Assembly: GCA_963663615.1 (NCBI GenBank)
Contig: OY760517.1
Coordinates: forward strand, 186,001 to 250,000
DNA: 64,000 nucleotides
Origin: G963663615 sp963663615
Lineage (GTDB): Bacteria > Bacteroidota > Ignavibacteria > Ignavibacteriales > Melioribacteraceae
Direction: 5' to 3'
Within the stretch, counting starts at the first letter, position 1. Every line of letters starts with the position of its first letter. The notes beneath the pieces were generated by a model that was not told where the DNA came from, did no database searches, and saw only the letters and a list, made by a program, of their open reading frames with translations. The position numbers were made by a program, and so were the translations under genes. This document shows, one piece after another, positions 42,711 to 52,027 of this stretch.

Positions 42711-43688
42711 GTGTCCGGCGATCAGATTATAGCTAAAGGCAGACAAGTTTTAGAAATTGAAGGTAATTCCGTATTAAAATTGCGTGATAAAATTAACAAT
42801 GAATTTGTTAAAACTGTTGAGGCAATTTACAAATCAAGAGGCAGAGTTGTTTTTACGGGAATGGGAAAATCAGGACTTATTGCACGTAAAGTTGTTGCTA
42901 CCATGAACTCAACCGGTACTCCGGCTATCTTTATGCACCCTACCGATGCCGTGCATGGCGACCTTGGTATGGTTCGAAAAGATGATATTGTGATACTCGT
43001 TTCCAAAAGTGGCAACACCGAAGAGCTTGTTAACCTGATGTACATGATTAAACGTCTTGATGTTATAATGATTGGTATGCTTGGCAACCTTAATTCTAAA
43101 ATGGGACAGTTTTGCAACTACATTTTAGATGTTAGTGTTGAAGAAGAAGCTTGTCCGCACGACCTTGCCCCAACTGCTTCAACCACAGCTGCACTTGCCA
43201 TGGGCGATGCTTTGGCGGTTGCACTGCTTGAAAAGCGTGGCTTTACTGCTGAAGACTTTGCTATGCTTCACCCGGGTGGAAGTCTGGGTAAAAGACTTTC
43301 GCTTCGTATATCCGAAATTATGTACCAGGGGGATGATATTCCCGTTGTTACAGAAGATACATCAATCAAGGAAGTTATCTTCAAAATTACTTCCAAAAGA
43401 TTGGGTTGTACAACCGTTGTTGATACCGAAGGTAAACTAAGCGGTATAATTACAGATGGCGACTTAAGAAGACTCCTTGAAAAAACCATGAAGATTGATG
43501 AGCTAAGTGCAAAAGAACTTATGACGGTTGGACCAAAAACTATTGATGAGGATTTTCTTGCCTCGTTTGCACTTCAGGAAATGGAAAAGTTTAATATAAC
43601 TTCACTAATTTGTGTTGATACTGAAAACCATCCAAAAGGTATTGTACACCTCCACGATCTTGTTAAACTTGGATTGCAGAGACGATGA
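42711..43688 (+). CDS. kdsD: Arabinose-5-phosphate isomerase (KdsD/KpsF-type)
   Basis: Converts ribulose-5-phosphate to arabinose-5-phosphate, the substrate of KdsA. 325 aa: an N-terminal SIS sugar-isomerase domain (VVFTGMGKSGLIARKVVAT, DIVILVSKSGNTEEL, CPHDLAPTASTTA) and two C-terminal CBS domains (from ~205; IITDGDLRRLLEK). It starts at GTG 42711 with GGAG 6 bp upstream. Overlaps lptC by 4 bp (ATGA). Confidence 0.95.
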   Translation: MSGDQIIAKGRQVLEIEGNSVLKLRDKINNEFVKTVEAIYKSRGRVVFTGMGKSGLIARKVVATMNSTGTPAIFMHPTDAVHGDLGMVRKDDIVILVSKSGNTEELVNLMYMIKRLDVIMIGMLGNLNSKMGQFCNYILDVSVEEEACPHDLAPTASTTAALAMGDALAVALLEKRGFTAEDFAMLHPGGSLGKRLSLRISEIMYQGDDIPVVTEDTSIKEVIFKITSKRLGCTTVVDTEGKLSGIITDGDLRRLLEKTMKIDELSAKELMTVGPKTIDEDFLASFALQEMEKFNITSLICVDTENHPKGIVHLHDLVKLGLQRR

Positions 43689-44224
43689 AAAGATTGCTTG
43701 TAATATTTTCGGCTATTATTCTTTTTGCTGGGTGTGATGAAAAAATTCAGCCTGTTATTAGCGAAGAGAAGTATGATGGTAAAATTCCCATACAGGAAAG
43801 CTGGGATTCTGAAATAGTTTTTACTGAAGCCGGAAGATTACAAGCTATTTTATATGCTGATCATATTTATGTGTTAAACGAGGAAAACCAGCGTGAAAAG
43901 CACCTCGAGAATATGAAGATTGATTTCTATAACAAGAAAGGTGTAATATCATCGGTGTTAACCTCAAAGCGTGGTAAAATTGACGATGCAACCAGTAACA
44001 TGTGGGCAATTGATAGTGTTGTGGCTGTTAGTGATAGTGGCGTAGTGCTGGAAACAGATGAGCTTATGTGGAGACACAAGGACGATAAAATTGTTACCGA
44101 AAAATTTGTTACTATTACTTCGGATAAGGAGAAAATGGAAGGATACGGTTTTGAATCGGATCAGCACCTTGTTAACTATACAATTTTTAATATTACATAC
44201 ATTACATCGGTAAATCAGAAATGA
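43685..44224 (+). CDS. lptC: LPS export protein LptC (lipoprotein)
   Basis: Periplasmic link between the LptB2FG ATPase and LptA. 179 aa with lipobox LFAGC, followed by the beta-jellyroll pattern of LptC (VFTEAGRLQAILYADHI, NMKIDFYNKKGVISSVLTS, WAIDSVVAVSDSGVVLETDE). Most LptC proteins have a plain membrane anchor, so the lipobox is a variant, common in Bacteroidota relatives. Start and stop overlap neighbours by 4 bp on both sides. Confidence 0.85.
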   Translation: MKRLLVIFSAIILFAGCDEKIQPVISEEKYDGKIPIQESWDSEIVFTEAGRLQAILYADHIYVLNEENQREKHLENMKIDFYNKKGVISSVLTSKRGKIDDATSNMWAIDSVVAVSDSGVVLETDELMWRHKDDKIVTEKFVTITSDKEKMEGYGFESDQHLVNYTIFNITYITSVNQK

Positions 44225-45597
44225 AAAAACTAATACTTGCATTTTTTCTTGTTTTCGTTTCTGCTATTGCGTTAGCCCAGTCTTCAAAGGATTTAACAGT
44301 TATTGGAGATAAGCTTGTTGGCACCACAATAGATGGTTATTCCGTGCGTAAGGTAATTGGTAATGTGGTTATTACCCAGGACGATCTCGTTATTAATTGT
44401 AACATAGCGTACCAGTATATTACTCTTAAAAAAATTATTCTTGTTGGTGATGTGGTTGCCGTGCAGGATACCGTAACGCTTAAAACGGAAAAAGGGTTTT
44501 ATGATGGCAATAATAAATATGCCTGGAGTGATACCGCTCTCTATATGGATGATGGTCATATTAACCTTACTGCCGATAGTGGTAATTACAGTTTTAGTAC
44601 CAAAATTGCCAATTTTTTCGAAAATGTTGAGCTTATTGACACAATAAATACTCTTAATTGCGACCGACTTCATTATAACTACAAAAACAATAAAAGTGTT
44701 TCGGTTGGTAACGTTAAAATTGCCGATACAACCGGCACAATTTATTGCGATAGTTTAATACATTTTCGGGATACCCAGCTTGCGTATGCCTACAAAAATG
44801 TAAAGATACTTGGTGAGCAGAAAGGTGCAGTTATTCTTGGTGAGGAGCTAATAAACAATACTGCTGAAAAGTACAGCAAAATAACTGGTAATCCTATACT
44901 GTTTCAAATTGATACAACCAAAACGGGCAAGATTGATACACTACTTGTTTCATCCAAAATTATGGAATCCTGGTCCGATTCAACAAAGCGATTGGTAGTA
45001 ACTGATTCGGTTAAAATTATCAGGGGCAAGTTTTCTGCGTTAACCGATAATGCAACTTTGTTCAGGGAAACCAATAACATCTTTACCTTCCGTAAGTCGG
45101 ATGAACATAAACCACCTGTAATGTGGTATGGTAATTCTCAGGTTGTAGGCGATTCAATAAGAATATTCCTTAAGAATAAAGCCCTGAGGAATATTAATAT
45201 TGTACAGGATGCATTTATTTTAACCAGAAGCGATTCGTTCGATTTGCGTTTCGATCAAATATCGGGCAAAAAAATTGATATGTATTTTGGTGCAGGTGAA
45301 CTTCAGAAAACTTTTGTTGATGGTAATGTATTAAGTATTTACTACATGTACGATGGTGGTAAACCAAACGGATTGATAAAATCCAGCGGTGGTGTTGCCA
45401 AAATTTATTTTGATAGCAGTAAGGTTGCCGATGTGCGTCTTTACGATCAGCCAGTAACCGAATATCATCCTGAAGTATTGGTTGAAGGTGCAGAAAAAGA
45501 GTTTACTTTACCGCAATTTTTGATTTATAAAAATCGTCCGGATAAAGAACTATTGCTGAATTTGTTTGTAAAAAGAGAAAGATTGAGCGGAAGATAA
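44221..45597 (+). CDS. lptA: OstA/LptA-like LPS transport protein, long form
   Basis: Periplasmic jellyroll protein that should bridge LPS to the outer membrane. 458 aa, more than twice E. coli LptA, with a signal peptide ending ALAQ and many OstA-like repeats (e.g. NVVITQDDLVINCNIAYQY, GNVKIADTTGTIYCDSLI). The extra length suggests several jellyroll units or an LptD N-terminal-like role. It overlaps lptC by 4 bp and abuts lptB directly. Confidence 0.82.
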   Translation: MKKLILAFFLVFVSAIALAQSSKDLTVIGDKLVGTTIDGYSVRKVIGNVVITQDDLVINCNIAYQYITLKKIILVGDVVAVQDTVTLKTEKGFYDGNNKYAWSDTALYMDDGHINLTADSGNYSFSTKIANFFENVELIDTINTLNCDRLHYNYKNNKSVSVGNVKIADTTGTIYCDSLIHFRDTQLAYAYKNVKILGEQKGAVILGEELINNTAEKYSKITGNPILFQIDTTKTGKIDTLLVSSKIMESWSDSTKRLVVTDSVKIIRGKFSALTDNATLFRETNNIFTFRKSDEHKPPVMWYGNSQVVGDSIRIFLKNKALRNINIVQDAFILTRSDSFDLRFDQISGKKIDMYFGAGELQKTFVDGNVLSIYYMYDGGKPNGLIKSSGGVAKIYFDSSKVADVRLYDQPVTEYHPEVLVEGAEKEFTLPQFLIYKNRPDKELLLNLFVKRERLSGR

Positions 45598-46332
45598 ATG
45601 GGTAAAATATTAAGAAGTGAAGACCTCGTAAAAATTTATAAACGCAGAACAGTTGTGAACAAAGTTTCGGTTAAGGTTGAGCAAGGGGAAATTGTAGGAT
45701 TGCTTGGTCCCAACGGAGCCGGTAAAACTACATCATTTTATATGATTGTTGGAATGATTAAACCAAACGGCGGTAAAGTTTTTTACGAGGATAAGGAAAT
45801 AACTTCGGAGCCTATGTACAAGCGTGCCCAAATGGGCTTGGGGTACCTTCCGCAGGAAGCTTCGGTATTCCGAAGACTTTCGGTTGAGGATAATATTACT
45901 GCTGTTTTGGAAATGATGAACATGACAAAGCAGGCAAGAAAAAGAAAAACCGAAGAACTGTTGGAAGAATTGAATATATCCCATATACGCAAAAGTTTGG
46001 GTTTTCAGCTCAGTGGTGGTGAAAGAAGGCGTTGTGAAATTGCCCGTGCTTTAGCTACAAATCCCGATTTTATTCTGCTTGATGAACCTTTTGCCGGTGT
46101 TGACCCCATTGCGGTTGAGGATATTATGACAATTGTTGCCAACCTTAAACATAAGGGAATAGGCATACTTATTACCGACCATAATGTTCACGAAACCCTT
46201 GGTATTGTTGATCGTGCCTATATACTTATAAATGGTAAAATATTAAAGGATGGTACTGCCGATTATCTTGCTGAAGATGAACAGGTTAGAAAACTTTATC
46301 TGGGTGAAAAATTTAAGCTGGATCGGTATTGA
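45598..46332 (+). CDS. lptB: LPS export ABC transporter ATP-binding protein LptB
   Basis: Cytoplasmic ATPase powering LPS extraction. 244 aa. Walker A GPNGAGKTTSFYMI, the Q-loop region LPQEASVFRRLSVEDN, signature LSGGERRR and Walker B FILLDEPFAGVDP followed by ITDHNVHE: the LptB-specific forms. Starts immediately after the lptA stop codon. lptF and lptG are not in the window. A bidirectional terminator follows. Confidence 0.96.
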   Translation: MGKILRSEDLVKIYKRRTVVNKVSVKVEQGEIVGLLGPNGAGKTTSFYMIVGMIKPNGGKVFYEDKEITSEPMYKRAQMGLGYLPQEASVFRRLSVEDNITAVLEMMNMTKQARKRKTEELLEELNISHIRKSLGFQLSGGERRRCEIARALATNPDFILLDEPFAGVDPIAVEDIMTIVANLKHKGIGILITDHNVHETLGIVDRAYILINGKILKDGTADYLAEDEQVRKLYLGEKFKLDRY

Positions 46333-46361
46333 TTAGGAGTATAAACTTAAGAATAAATTTT

Positions 46362-46389
46362 AGCCTCCTGCCATAACCGGCTGGAGGCT
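46362..46389. terminator. Bidirectional terminator between lptB and the converging secreted-protein gene
   Basis: AGCCTCC / GGAGGCT plus inner GCC / GGC around ATAACC, with AAATTT on the left and TTTTAATTTT on the right, so it can act on both strands. Confidence 0.85.
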
Positions 46390-46397
46390 TTTTAATT

Positions 46398-49229
46398 TTA
46401 TTTAAGGTACATCATTTTTCGAGCGGTTGTAAATTTATTAGAGGTTAATCTGTAAATATACATACCCGATGCATACGCACTCATATTCACACGAACATTA
46501 TAATTACCTGATTGTAATTCCTTATTAACTACGGTAGTTATTCTCTCTCCCAATGCATTAAAAACTTCCAGTTTAACATTAGTCGCTTCAGGAATAGAAA
46601 AGCTTATCGTGGTTGAAGGATTAAACGGATTTGGATAATTTTGGGAAAGTACAAAACTTTCAGGTATATCGTTATCTGTCTTCTCAACTTTTGTAAGACC
46701 ACTACCATATGTTGTAAGAATACTCTCAACTTGATCAAATAACACTGTTAGGCTGTTAATGTTATTCCCCCCTCTTGCGAGATGTATTGCATAACTAACA
46801 TATTGGGTATCACCTGGTTCCATATCAAACGGACCGGATGTAATCATAAATCTTCTGTCTCCAGGAGCCTCACCACCAGGCCAACCCATTCCTTCATACC
46901 ATCCGGAATGATTATCTGGAGTACCATCAAGTGGGAATTTTGTAGGTTGATTAGTTAAGGGGTTTATATATTCAGACCCGTCCCATAGCTTTGAGCAAAG
47001 ATAATTATACATTTGAATACTGCCTTCGGGCGAATTAATCTCGGGATCCTGGTAAGTGTCGCTACTATTTATATAAAATGCAAAACCGGTCATTGGTACA
47101 TTAACATACCCGGGTTTATCACCGTAAGCTGTGTGTGCAACATCGCCAGGTTCACCTTTGGTTAACGGACCATACAGCTGCGTATATGCAACAGCAGGGG
47201 GAGCAGAAGCATAGAAATCCTCATCGTAATTATCCCCATTGTAACAGTATGCAGTATTTAAACTTGGAGAACAGCCATTGTAGTCATCATTCGAGTTTCC
47301 AAGATCAGGATCAGTCCAATATCCAAAATAAGTATCATGTAAGGTGTTTTCTGATTTGTTAATATATCTGTAGTTCTTAAATATGGTATTTGGTAATCCT
47401 GATCGGACAAATACAGTTTGTGCAATCTCAATTTTTTCAGGAGCAGCTCCATATAATGCAGCGGCATTTTCCTCATTCATTGCATTTGCAACTGCAAACA
47501 GAACTTCCTTGCTATCCTCAATAAAAGGGTTGTCAACACCATAAGTATAGTGCCCGTCATTATCGTTGTCAATATAAGGGGCTCCATAATCGCCAGGCCA
47601 GTTTTTAATGTTTTCTTCAAGATTTTTTCTTACTTCAGGATCAGTTTCGTTCTCCCACCCCTGGCGAATTTTATATATACCAGCTGATTGATGAGATGAA
47701 TGAACCGGATTGCCATCTTCATCAATTACTCCAGCTTCAAGTCCGTAATTATATGTGCAACCATGAACCTGCGGGGTACCATCATCGGTTTTGTAACCAA
47801 TTAATGGACCATCAGCAAACACAGAGGTTAAAGTAGCATTTTCTCCTCCGGGCCAATACAAGCCGCTACCATCTGTATCGGGATCATGTGAGCAGCCACC
47901 AAGTGCGTTCATCCACATTTTAATGTCGTTTGCTGCAATATAGTTATTGATTTCGTTTGAGTAAACTTTAACATAAAAAGGAGAATAATTCTGATCATAT
48001 ATGTAATCAATATTAGATTCCATTTTAATAAACATGGAATCAAAAACCAGTTCACCATAATTCCATGTATATTCTTCAACAGCAGGATAATTTACTGTAG
48101 TGATAAGGTTCCATTCAGTACCATCAAGTGAATATGAAATATCCAGAGAAGTAAGATTCCTCTCATACCATTTAAGAGAAATATTTCCTGTAGCCTGCGA
48201 ATATTCATTGTCAAATGGATGATAAAAATTCAAGAAGTAAAAATCATAATTGGAGTTAAATTTTTGCAGGAAATATGCTTCGTCATTCCCAACCATTGCA
48301 AAATTACCATCGCTTGCTATATCAAAATCGTTAATCTCTTTTGTAAGTGGCACTTCATATCCAATAGAACAATCGGGATTTATTTCAAGCAGTTTGTCTT
48401 TACCATCTGATTTTTTTCTACAGAACATATATAGTTTGCCATCAAGTTTATGTATCTTGGTAAAATCTGTATAATTATCAAGTTCTCTTTGGAAGATTTC
48501 ATTACCATTCAAATCAATTTGCTTTATTTTTGTGTTCAGAATAACATAAACATTGTTATTTAATACAGTTATATCACGCAAAAAAAACTGGGAATAGGTG
48601 TTTAGTGTAGCGTTTTCATCATAAATATAAACTTTCCTGGACGAATTAAAGATAAAATTATTACTGGTTTCATAGAACGAAATATTATCATCCCAGGTTG
48701 TTGATATATCTAACGAGATATTAGAAATATAATCACCTGATGCTGAAATTGTAACAAGCTTTACAATACCGTTCGTTTGGTTGTCGCAGAGTATTACAAA
48801 ATTCCCGTTTTGTCTTTCCAATATACTAAGCCCTTCCATTGATAAGGTCTCGTCATATTCTTTTTCCCATACCTGTTCAAAGGCTGAAGAGTATTTCTCC
48901 AGGACAATCTTATTATTAATTCCATTTACATAAAATATAACGAAACCACCATCAGAAGTAGTAATGATATTCTCGCGGTATGCTCTTAAAGTCGTGTTTC
49001 TTTGTTCATCAAATTCTTTACTCCAAAGAACTTCACCTTTCTCATCAAAAATGCGTACAACATCAATTGAGTTATCAGATATTACCGAGCTCTTTACGAT
49101 ATAGTTGGAAGCGATTGTATTTAGAGTTAGATTGTTCTCATTGTAATTATAGAATTTCAGAAAAGATATTTCCTGAGAAAGTACTAATGATGTTAAAACT
49201 ATTAGTAAAAGAAGGAGTTTTCTATACAT
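46398..49229 (-). CDS. Large secreted protein with type IX sorting domain, function unknown
   Basis: A 943-aa protein with a signal peptide ending LVLSQ. Residues ~20-340 look like a beta-propeller of WD/PQQ-like strands (repeated DGGFVIFY, NGNFVILCDN and DGNFAMVGND types). A middle region has calcium-binding-like DPDTDGSGLYWPGG and DNDNDGHYTYGVD stretches, then an uncharacterised block. The end is a T9SS sorting domain (QNYPNPFNPSTTISFSIPE). I recognise no enzyme domain. It converges with lptB. Confidence 0.8.
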   Translation of the reverse strand: MYRKLLLLLIVLTSLVLSQEISFLKFYNYNENNLTLNTIASNYIVKSSVISDNSIDVVRIFDEKGEVLWSKEFDEQRNTTLRAYRENIITTSDGGFVIFYVNGINNKIVLEKYSSAFEQVWEKEYDETLSMEGLSILERQNGNFVILCDNQTNGIVKLVTISASGDYISNISLDISTTWDDNISFYETSNNFIFNSSRKVYIYDENATLNTYSQFFLRDITVLNNNVYVILNTKIKQIDLNGNEIFQRELDNYTDFTKIHKLDGKLYMFCRKKSDGKDKLLEINPDCSIGYEVPLTKEINDFDIASDGNFAMVGNDEAYFLQKFNSNYDFYFLNFYHPFDNEYSQATGNISLKWYERNLTSLDISYSLDGTEWNLITTVNYPAVEEYTWNYGELVFDSMFIKMESNIDYIYDQNYSPFYVKVYSNEINNYIAANDIKMWMNALGGCSHDPDTDGSGLYWPGGENATLTSVFADGPLIGYKTDDGTPQVHGCTYNYGLEAGVIDEDGNPVHSSHQSAGIYKIRQGWENETDPEVRKNLEENIKNWPGDYGAPYIDNDNDGHYTYGVDNPFIEDSKEVLFAVANAMNEENAAALYGAAPEKIEIAQTVFVRSGLPNTIFKNYRYINKSENTLHDTYFGYWTDPDLGNSNDDYNGCSPSLNTAYCYNGDNYDEDFYASAPPAVAYTQLYGPLTKGEPGDVAHTAYGDKPGYVNVPMTGFAFYINSSDTYQDPEINSPEGSIQMYNYLCSKLWDGSEYINPLTNQPTKFPLDGTPDNHSGWYEGMGWPGGEAPGDRRFMITSGPFDMEPGDTQYVSYAIHLARGGNNINSLTVLFDQVESILTTYGSGLTKVEKTDNDIPESFVLSQNYPNPFNPSTTISFSIPEATNVKLEVFNALGERITTVVNKELQSGNYNVRVNMSAYASGMYIYRLTSNKFTTARKMMYLK

Positions 49230-49476
49230 AATTATGCCCTTTTATATTAAAATAAAATAACCTCTTTATGTCCTAAAGTTACAAAAAATTCCATACCGTA
49301 GTAACAGTAGTAAATTATTTTTTAGTATTATTATAAACCTTACCGATTTATGCCCAGGTAAGGATTACTAAAATAAAGCTGATGTTGTAATTATTCAAGG
49401 AAAATAGCTTTACAGATTTCAATATTTGGAATATTTATCTATTTTTGAAAGCTGACATTAACAAATTTGATATTAC

Positions 49477-50889
49477 ATGCTTTTTGCCACTGTAGCCTTC
49501 GGGATATTTTTTTTCGTAGTATTTTTTACTAGTTGGTCGCTTGTTAAACACGACCATTACCGCAAAATATTTCTTATTGCGGCAAGTTACTTTTTTTATG
49601 GCTACTGGGATTACCGGTTTTGCTTTCTTCTGCTATTTGTATCAACATTTAGTTATGTAATTGGTAAATATATAGAGCATTCCCAAAACGCAACTACCCG
49701 CAAGCGTTTACTTGTAACATCGGTTACTATAAATCTTGCTGTACTTGGATTCTTCAAGTATTACGGTTTTTTTACAACATCGTTTGTAAACATGTTAGCT
49801 TCAATTGGGGTACATGCCAATTTGCCACTAATTGAAATAATTTTGCCCGTAGGCATATCCTTCTTTACTTTTCAGGCGTTAAGTTATGTTATGGATGTTT
49901 ACCGTGGTGATATTCCAGCATGTAACAAGTTAACAGATGTTCTGCTTTATATATCATTCTTCCCGCAGCTTGTAGCTGGTCCTATAGTGCGTGCTGCTGA
50001 TTTTTTACCCCAGCTTAATACACCCCCAAAGCTTAACGAAATATTCGCCTCGCGTGCATTTTTACTTATTCTGGGTGGACTTTTTAAGAAGATGATTGTT
50101 GCAAATTATCTGGCAACCGAACTTGTTGATCCGGTTTTTGAAGATCCGGTACAGTATTCCTCACTCGATAACCTTTTTGCAGTTTACGGGTATGCTTTCC
50201 AGATTTATTGCGATTTTAGTGCTTATAGCGATATAGCAATCGGGGTGGCACTTTTACTTGGTTACCAATTTAGGGATAACTTTAACCAACCTTACCGTGC
50301 TTTTACAATTCAGGATTTTTGGCGAAGATGGCATATTTCCCTTTCTTCATGGCTAAGGGATTATCTTTACATTCCGCTTGGTGGAAACCGAAAAGGGAAG
50401 CTTAAAACGTATCGAAACTTGCTTATAACAATGGTACTTGGTGGTTTATGGCATGGTGCAGCCTGGAATTTCCTTTTATGGGGTGCATTACATGGTGGTG
50501 CATTGGCAATTGAAAGAGCGATATTTAAGAAATTTAAGATTGATATTAAATCGGCATTTACCAAAGTTGTTATGACGGTTGCGTTATTCCATTTTATTGG
50601 GTTAACCTGGATATATTTCCGTGCCTCAACATTTGATACCGCTTCGGTAATGATTTCTCAAATCGGTATGTTTTCTGCCGGTACAACCCTAATCACTCCA
50701 TTTGTAGTTATACTGCTTTTGCTTGGGGTTATGATGAACTTCTTTCCGAAAAGTGGTGCGGAAAATTTTATTAGGTGGTTTGGCAACAGGCATCCGGTGG
50801 TACAGGGTGTAATAGTTGGTCTAGTTCTAATTATTTTGGGTGCTATGAGTCCTGATGGAGTTGCACCATTTATTTATTTCCAGTTTTAG
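49477..50889 (+). CDS. MBOAT-family O-acyltransferase (AlgI-like)
   Basis: Membrane O-acetyltransferase of 470 aa with about ten helices. The family core is visible: DFSAYSDIAIGVALLLGY, FNQPYRAFTIQDFWRRWHIS and the catalytic His in GLWHGAAWNFLLWGALHG (near residue 325). AlgI-like proteins carry acetyl groups across the inner membrane to decorate exopolysaccharide. The next gene, an SGNH hydrolase starting 7 bp later, is the usual periplasmic partner. Confidence 0.92.
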   Translation: MLFATVAFGIFFFVVFFTSWSLVKHDHYRKIFLIAASYFFYGYWDYRFCFLLLFVSTFSYVIGKYIEHSQNATTRKRLLVTSVTINLAVLGFFKYYGFFTTSFVNMLASIGVHANLPLIEIILPVGISFFTFQALSYVMDVYRGDIPACNKLTDVLLYISFFPQLVAGPIVRAADFLPQLNTPPKLNEIFASRAFLLILGGLFKKMIVANYLATELVDPVFEDPVQYSSLDNLFAVYGYAFQIYCDFSAYSDIAIGVALLLGYQFRDNFNQPYRAFTIQDFWRRWHISLSSWLRDYLYIPLGGNRKGKLKTYRNLLITMVLGGLWHGAAWNFLLWGALHGGALAIERAIFKKFKIDIKSAFTKVVMTVALFHFIGLTWIYFRASTFDTASVMISQIGMFSAGTTLITPFVVILLLLGVMMNFFPKSGAENFIRWFGNRHPVVQGVIVGLVLIILGAMSPDGVAPFIYFQF

Positions 50890-50896
50890 TTTGGGT

Positions 50897-51922
50897 ATGA
50901 TGAAAGATAGAAAATATAGTTTTAGAGAAGTTTCGGTTATTCTGCTCAGTATGCTGGCGGTTGTACTGCTGCTGGGTTCGGAAGGGCTTTATAACTGGGC
51001 TTATGGTTTTGAGATTAACAAGAAAAGGGATGTTGCTATTGCAGTAACCGAACCTGTTTACAACTTTACTAAAATGCTGAATCTAACTGCACCAAAAAAG
51101 TTTGTTGAAAATACTTTTAACGATTTGCGAGGTGTTAAGCGTGCTGCTGGTTTTGTTGATGCAATGGAAGACACTACAGTTATTGATACTACCGAAACTG
51201 TTGTTGATACGGTTGAAAAACCTGTGAAGTTCAGGGATGGAACCGAACTTCAAATTTTACTGATTGGCGACTCAATGATGGGTAAGGGGCTTGGTTCGGC
51301 TATTGACAAATATTTTACCCGGGATACCCTATTTAAGGTTAAACGTTATTCCATGCACTCATCCGGGTTAACGCGCCCTGATTATTTCGACTGGTTTAAG
51401 CAGGCTAAAAGTCTTGTTGGGGAAAAGCACTACAATATTGTTATCATGTCATTCGGTGCAAATGATGCCCAGGCTGCTATAATTGATGGTAAACGACAAC
51501 GATTCGGTAACGCAAAATGGATGGAAAAGTACGAGGAGAAAATTAGAAAACTCCTGACAATATTGGAGTCCAGTGTGGATGTAGTTTACTATATCGGGCT
51601 TCCTCCAATGCGACCCAAAGGTTATGACGGCAGAATGGAAAAACTTTCGGGTGCGTATAAAAAGATATTTAATGAACATACCAATATGTATTACCTTCCT
51701 ACCCATAGTGTTGTTGGAGATACATCAAAGGCTTATACATCCTTTATGACGATTGACGGAAAGCGTAAAAGAATAAGGGTTGGTGATGGCATACACTTTA
51801 CTCCTGATGGCGGTACACTGGTTGCCAAGGCTCTATACAAGCATATAAAGGAAAATCTTGTTGAACCGGTTGACCTCAATTTTAATACAATTCAAATAAA
51901 AGATTTGGAAGAAGTTAAATAG
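50897..51922 (+). CDS. SGNH/GDSL-type hydrolase (DUF459/AlgX-like), partner of the MBOAT
   Basis: About 342 aa. The ATG at 50897 follows the MBOAT stop by 7 bp; an earlier in-frame start inside the MBOAT gene (50855) is less likely. An N-terminal membrane anchor (about 10-32) precedes a periplasmic SGNH domain: LLIGDSMMGKGLG (Ser), MSFGANDAQ (Asn) and GDGIHFTPDGG (Asp/His). It probably transfers or removes acetyl groups on a surface glycan supplied by the MBOAT. Confidence 0.85.
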   Translation: MMKDRKYSFREVSVILLSMLAVVLLLGSEGLYNWAYGFEINKKRDVAIAVTEPVYNFTKMLNLTAPKKFVENTFNDLRGVKRAAGFVDAMEDTTVIDTTETVVDTVEKPVKFRDGTELQILLIGDSMMGKGLGSAIDKYFTRDTLFKVKRYSMHSSGLTRPDYFDWFKQAKSLVGEKHYNIVIMSFGANDAQAAIIDGKRQRFGNAKWMEKYEEKIRKLLTILESSVDVVYYIGLPPMRPKGYDGRMEKLSGAYKKIFNEHTNMYYLPTHSVVGDTSKAYTSFMTIDGKRKRIRVGDGIHFTPDGGTLVAKALYKHIKENLVEPVDLNFNTIQIKDLEEVK

Positions 51923-51981
51923 TACCAATGTAATTGCTTTGTTAATTTGACTAATTCATTATATATTAATTATTGATAATT

Positions 51982-52027
51982 AAGGGCATTAATATTCCGG
52001 AGTAAAAATGAAAAGGGCATTAATATT
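51982..52027. repeat. 15-bp direct repeat around a ribosome binding site
   Basis: AAGGGCATTAATATT occurs at 51982-51996 and again at 52013-52027, a 31-bp period. The second copy encodes residues 2-6 of the next protein, and the RBS CGGAG and ATG lie between. Confidence 0.7.
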
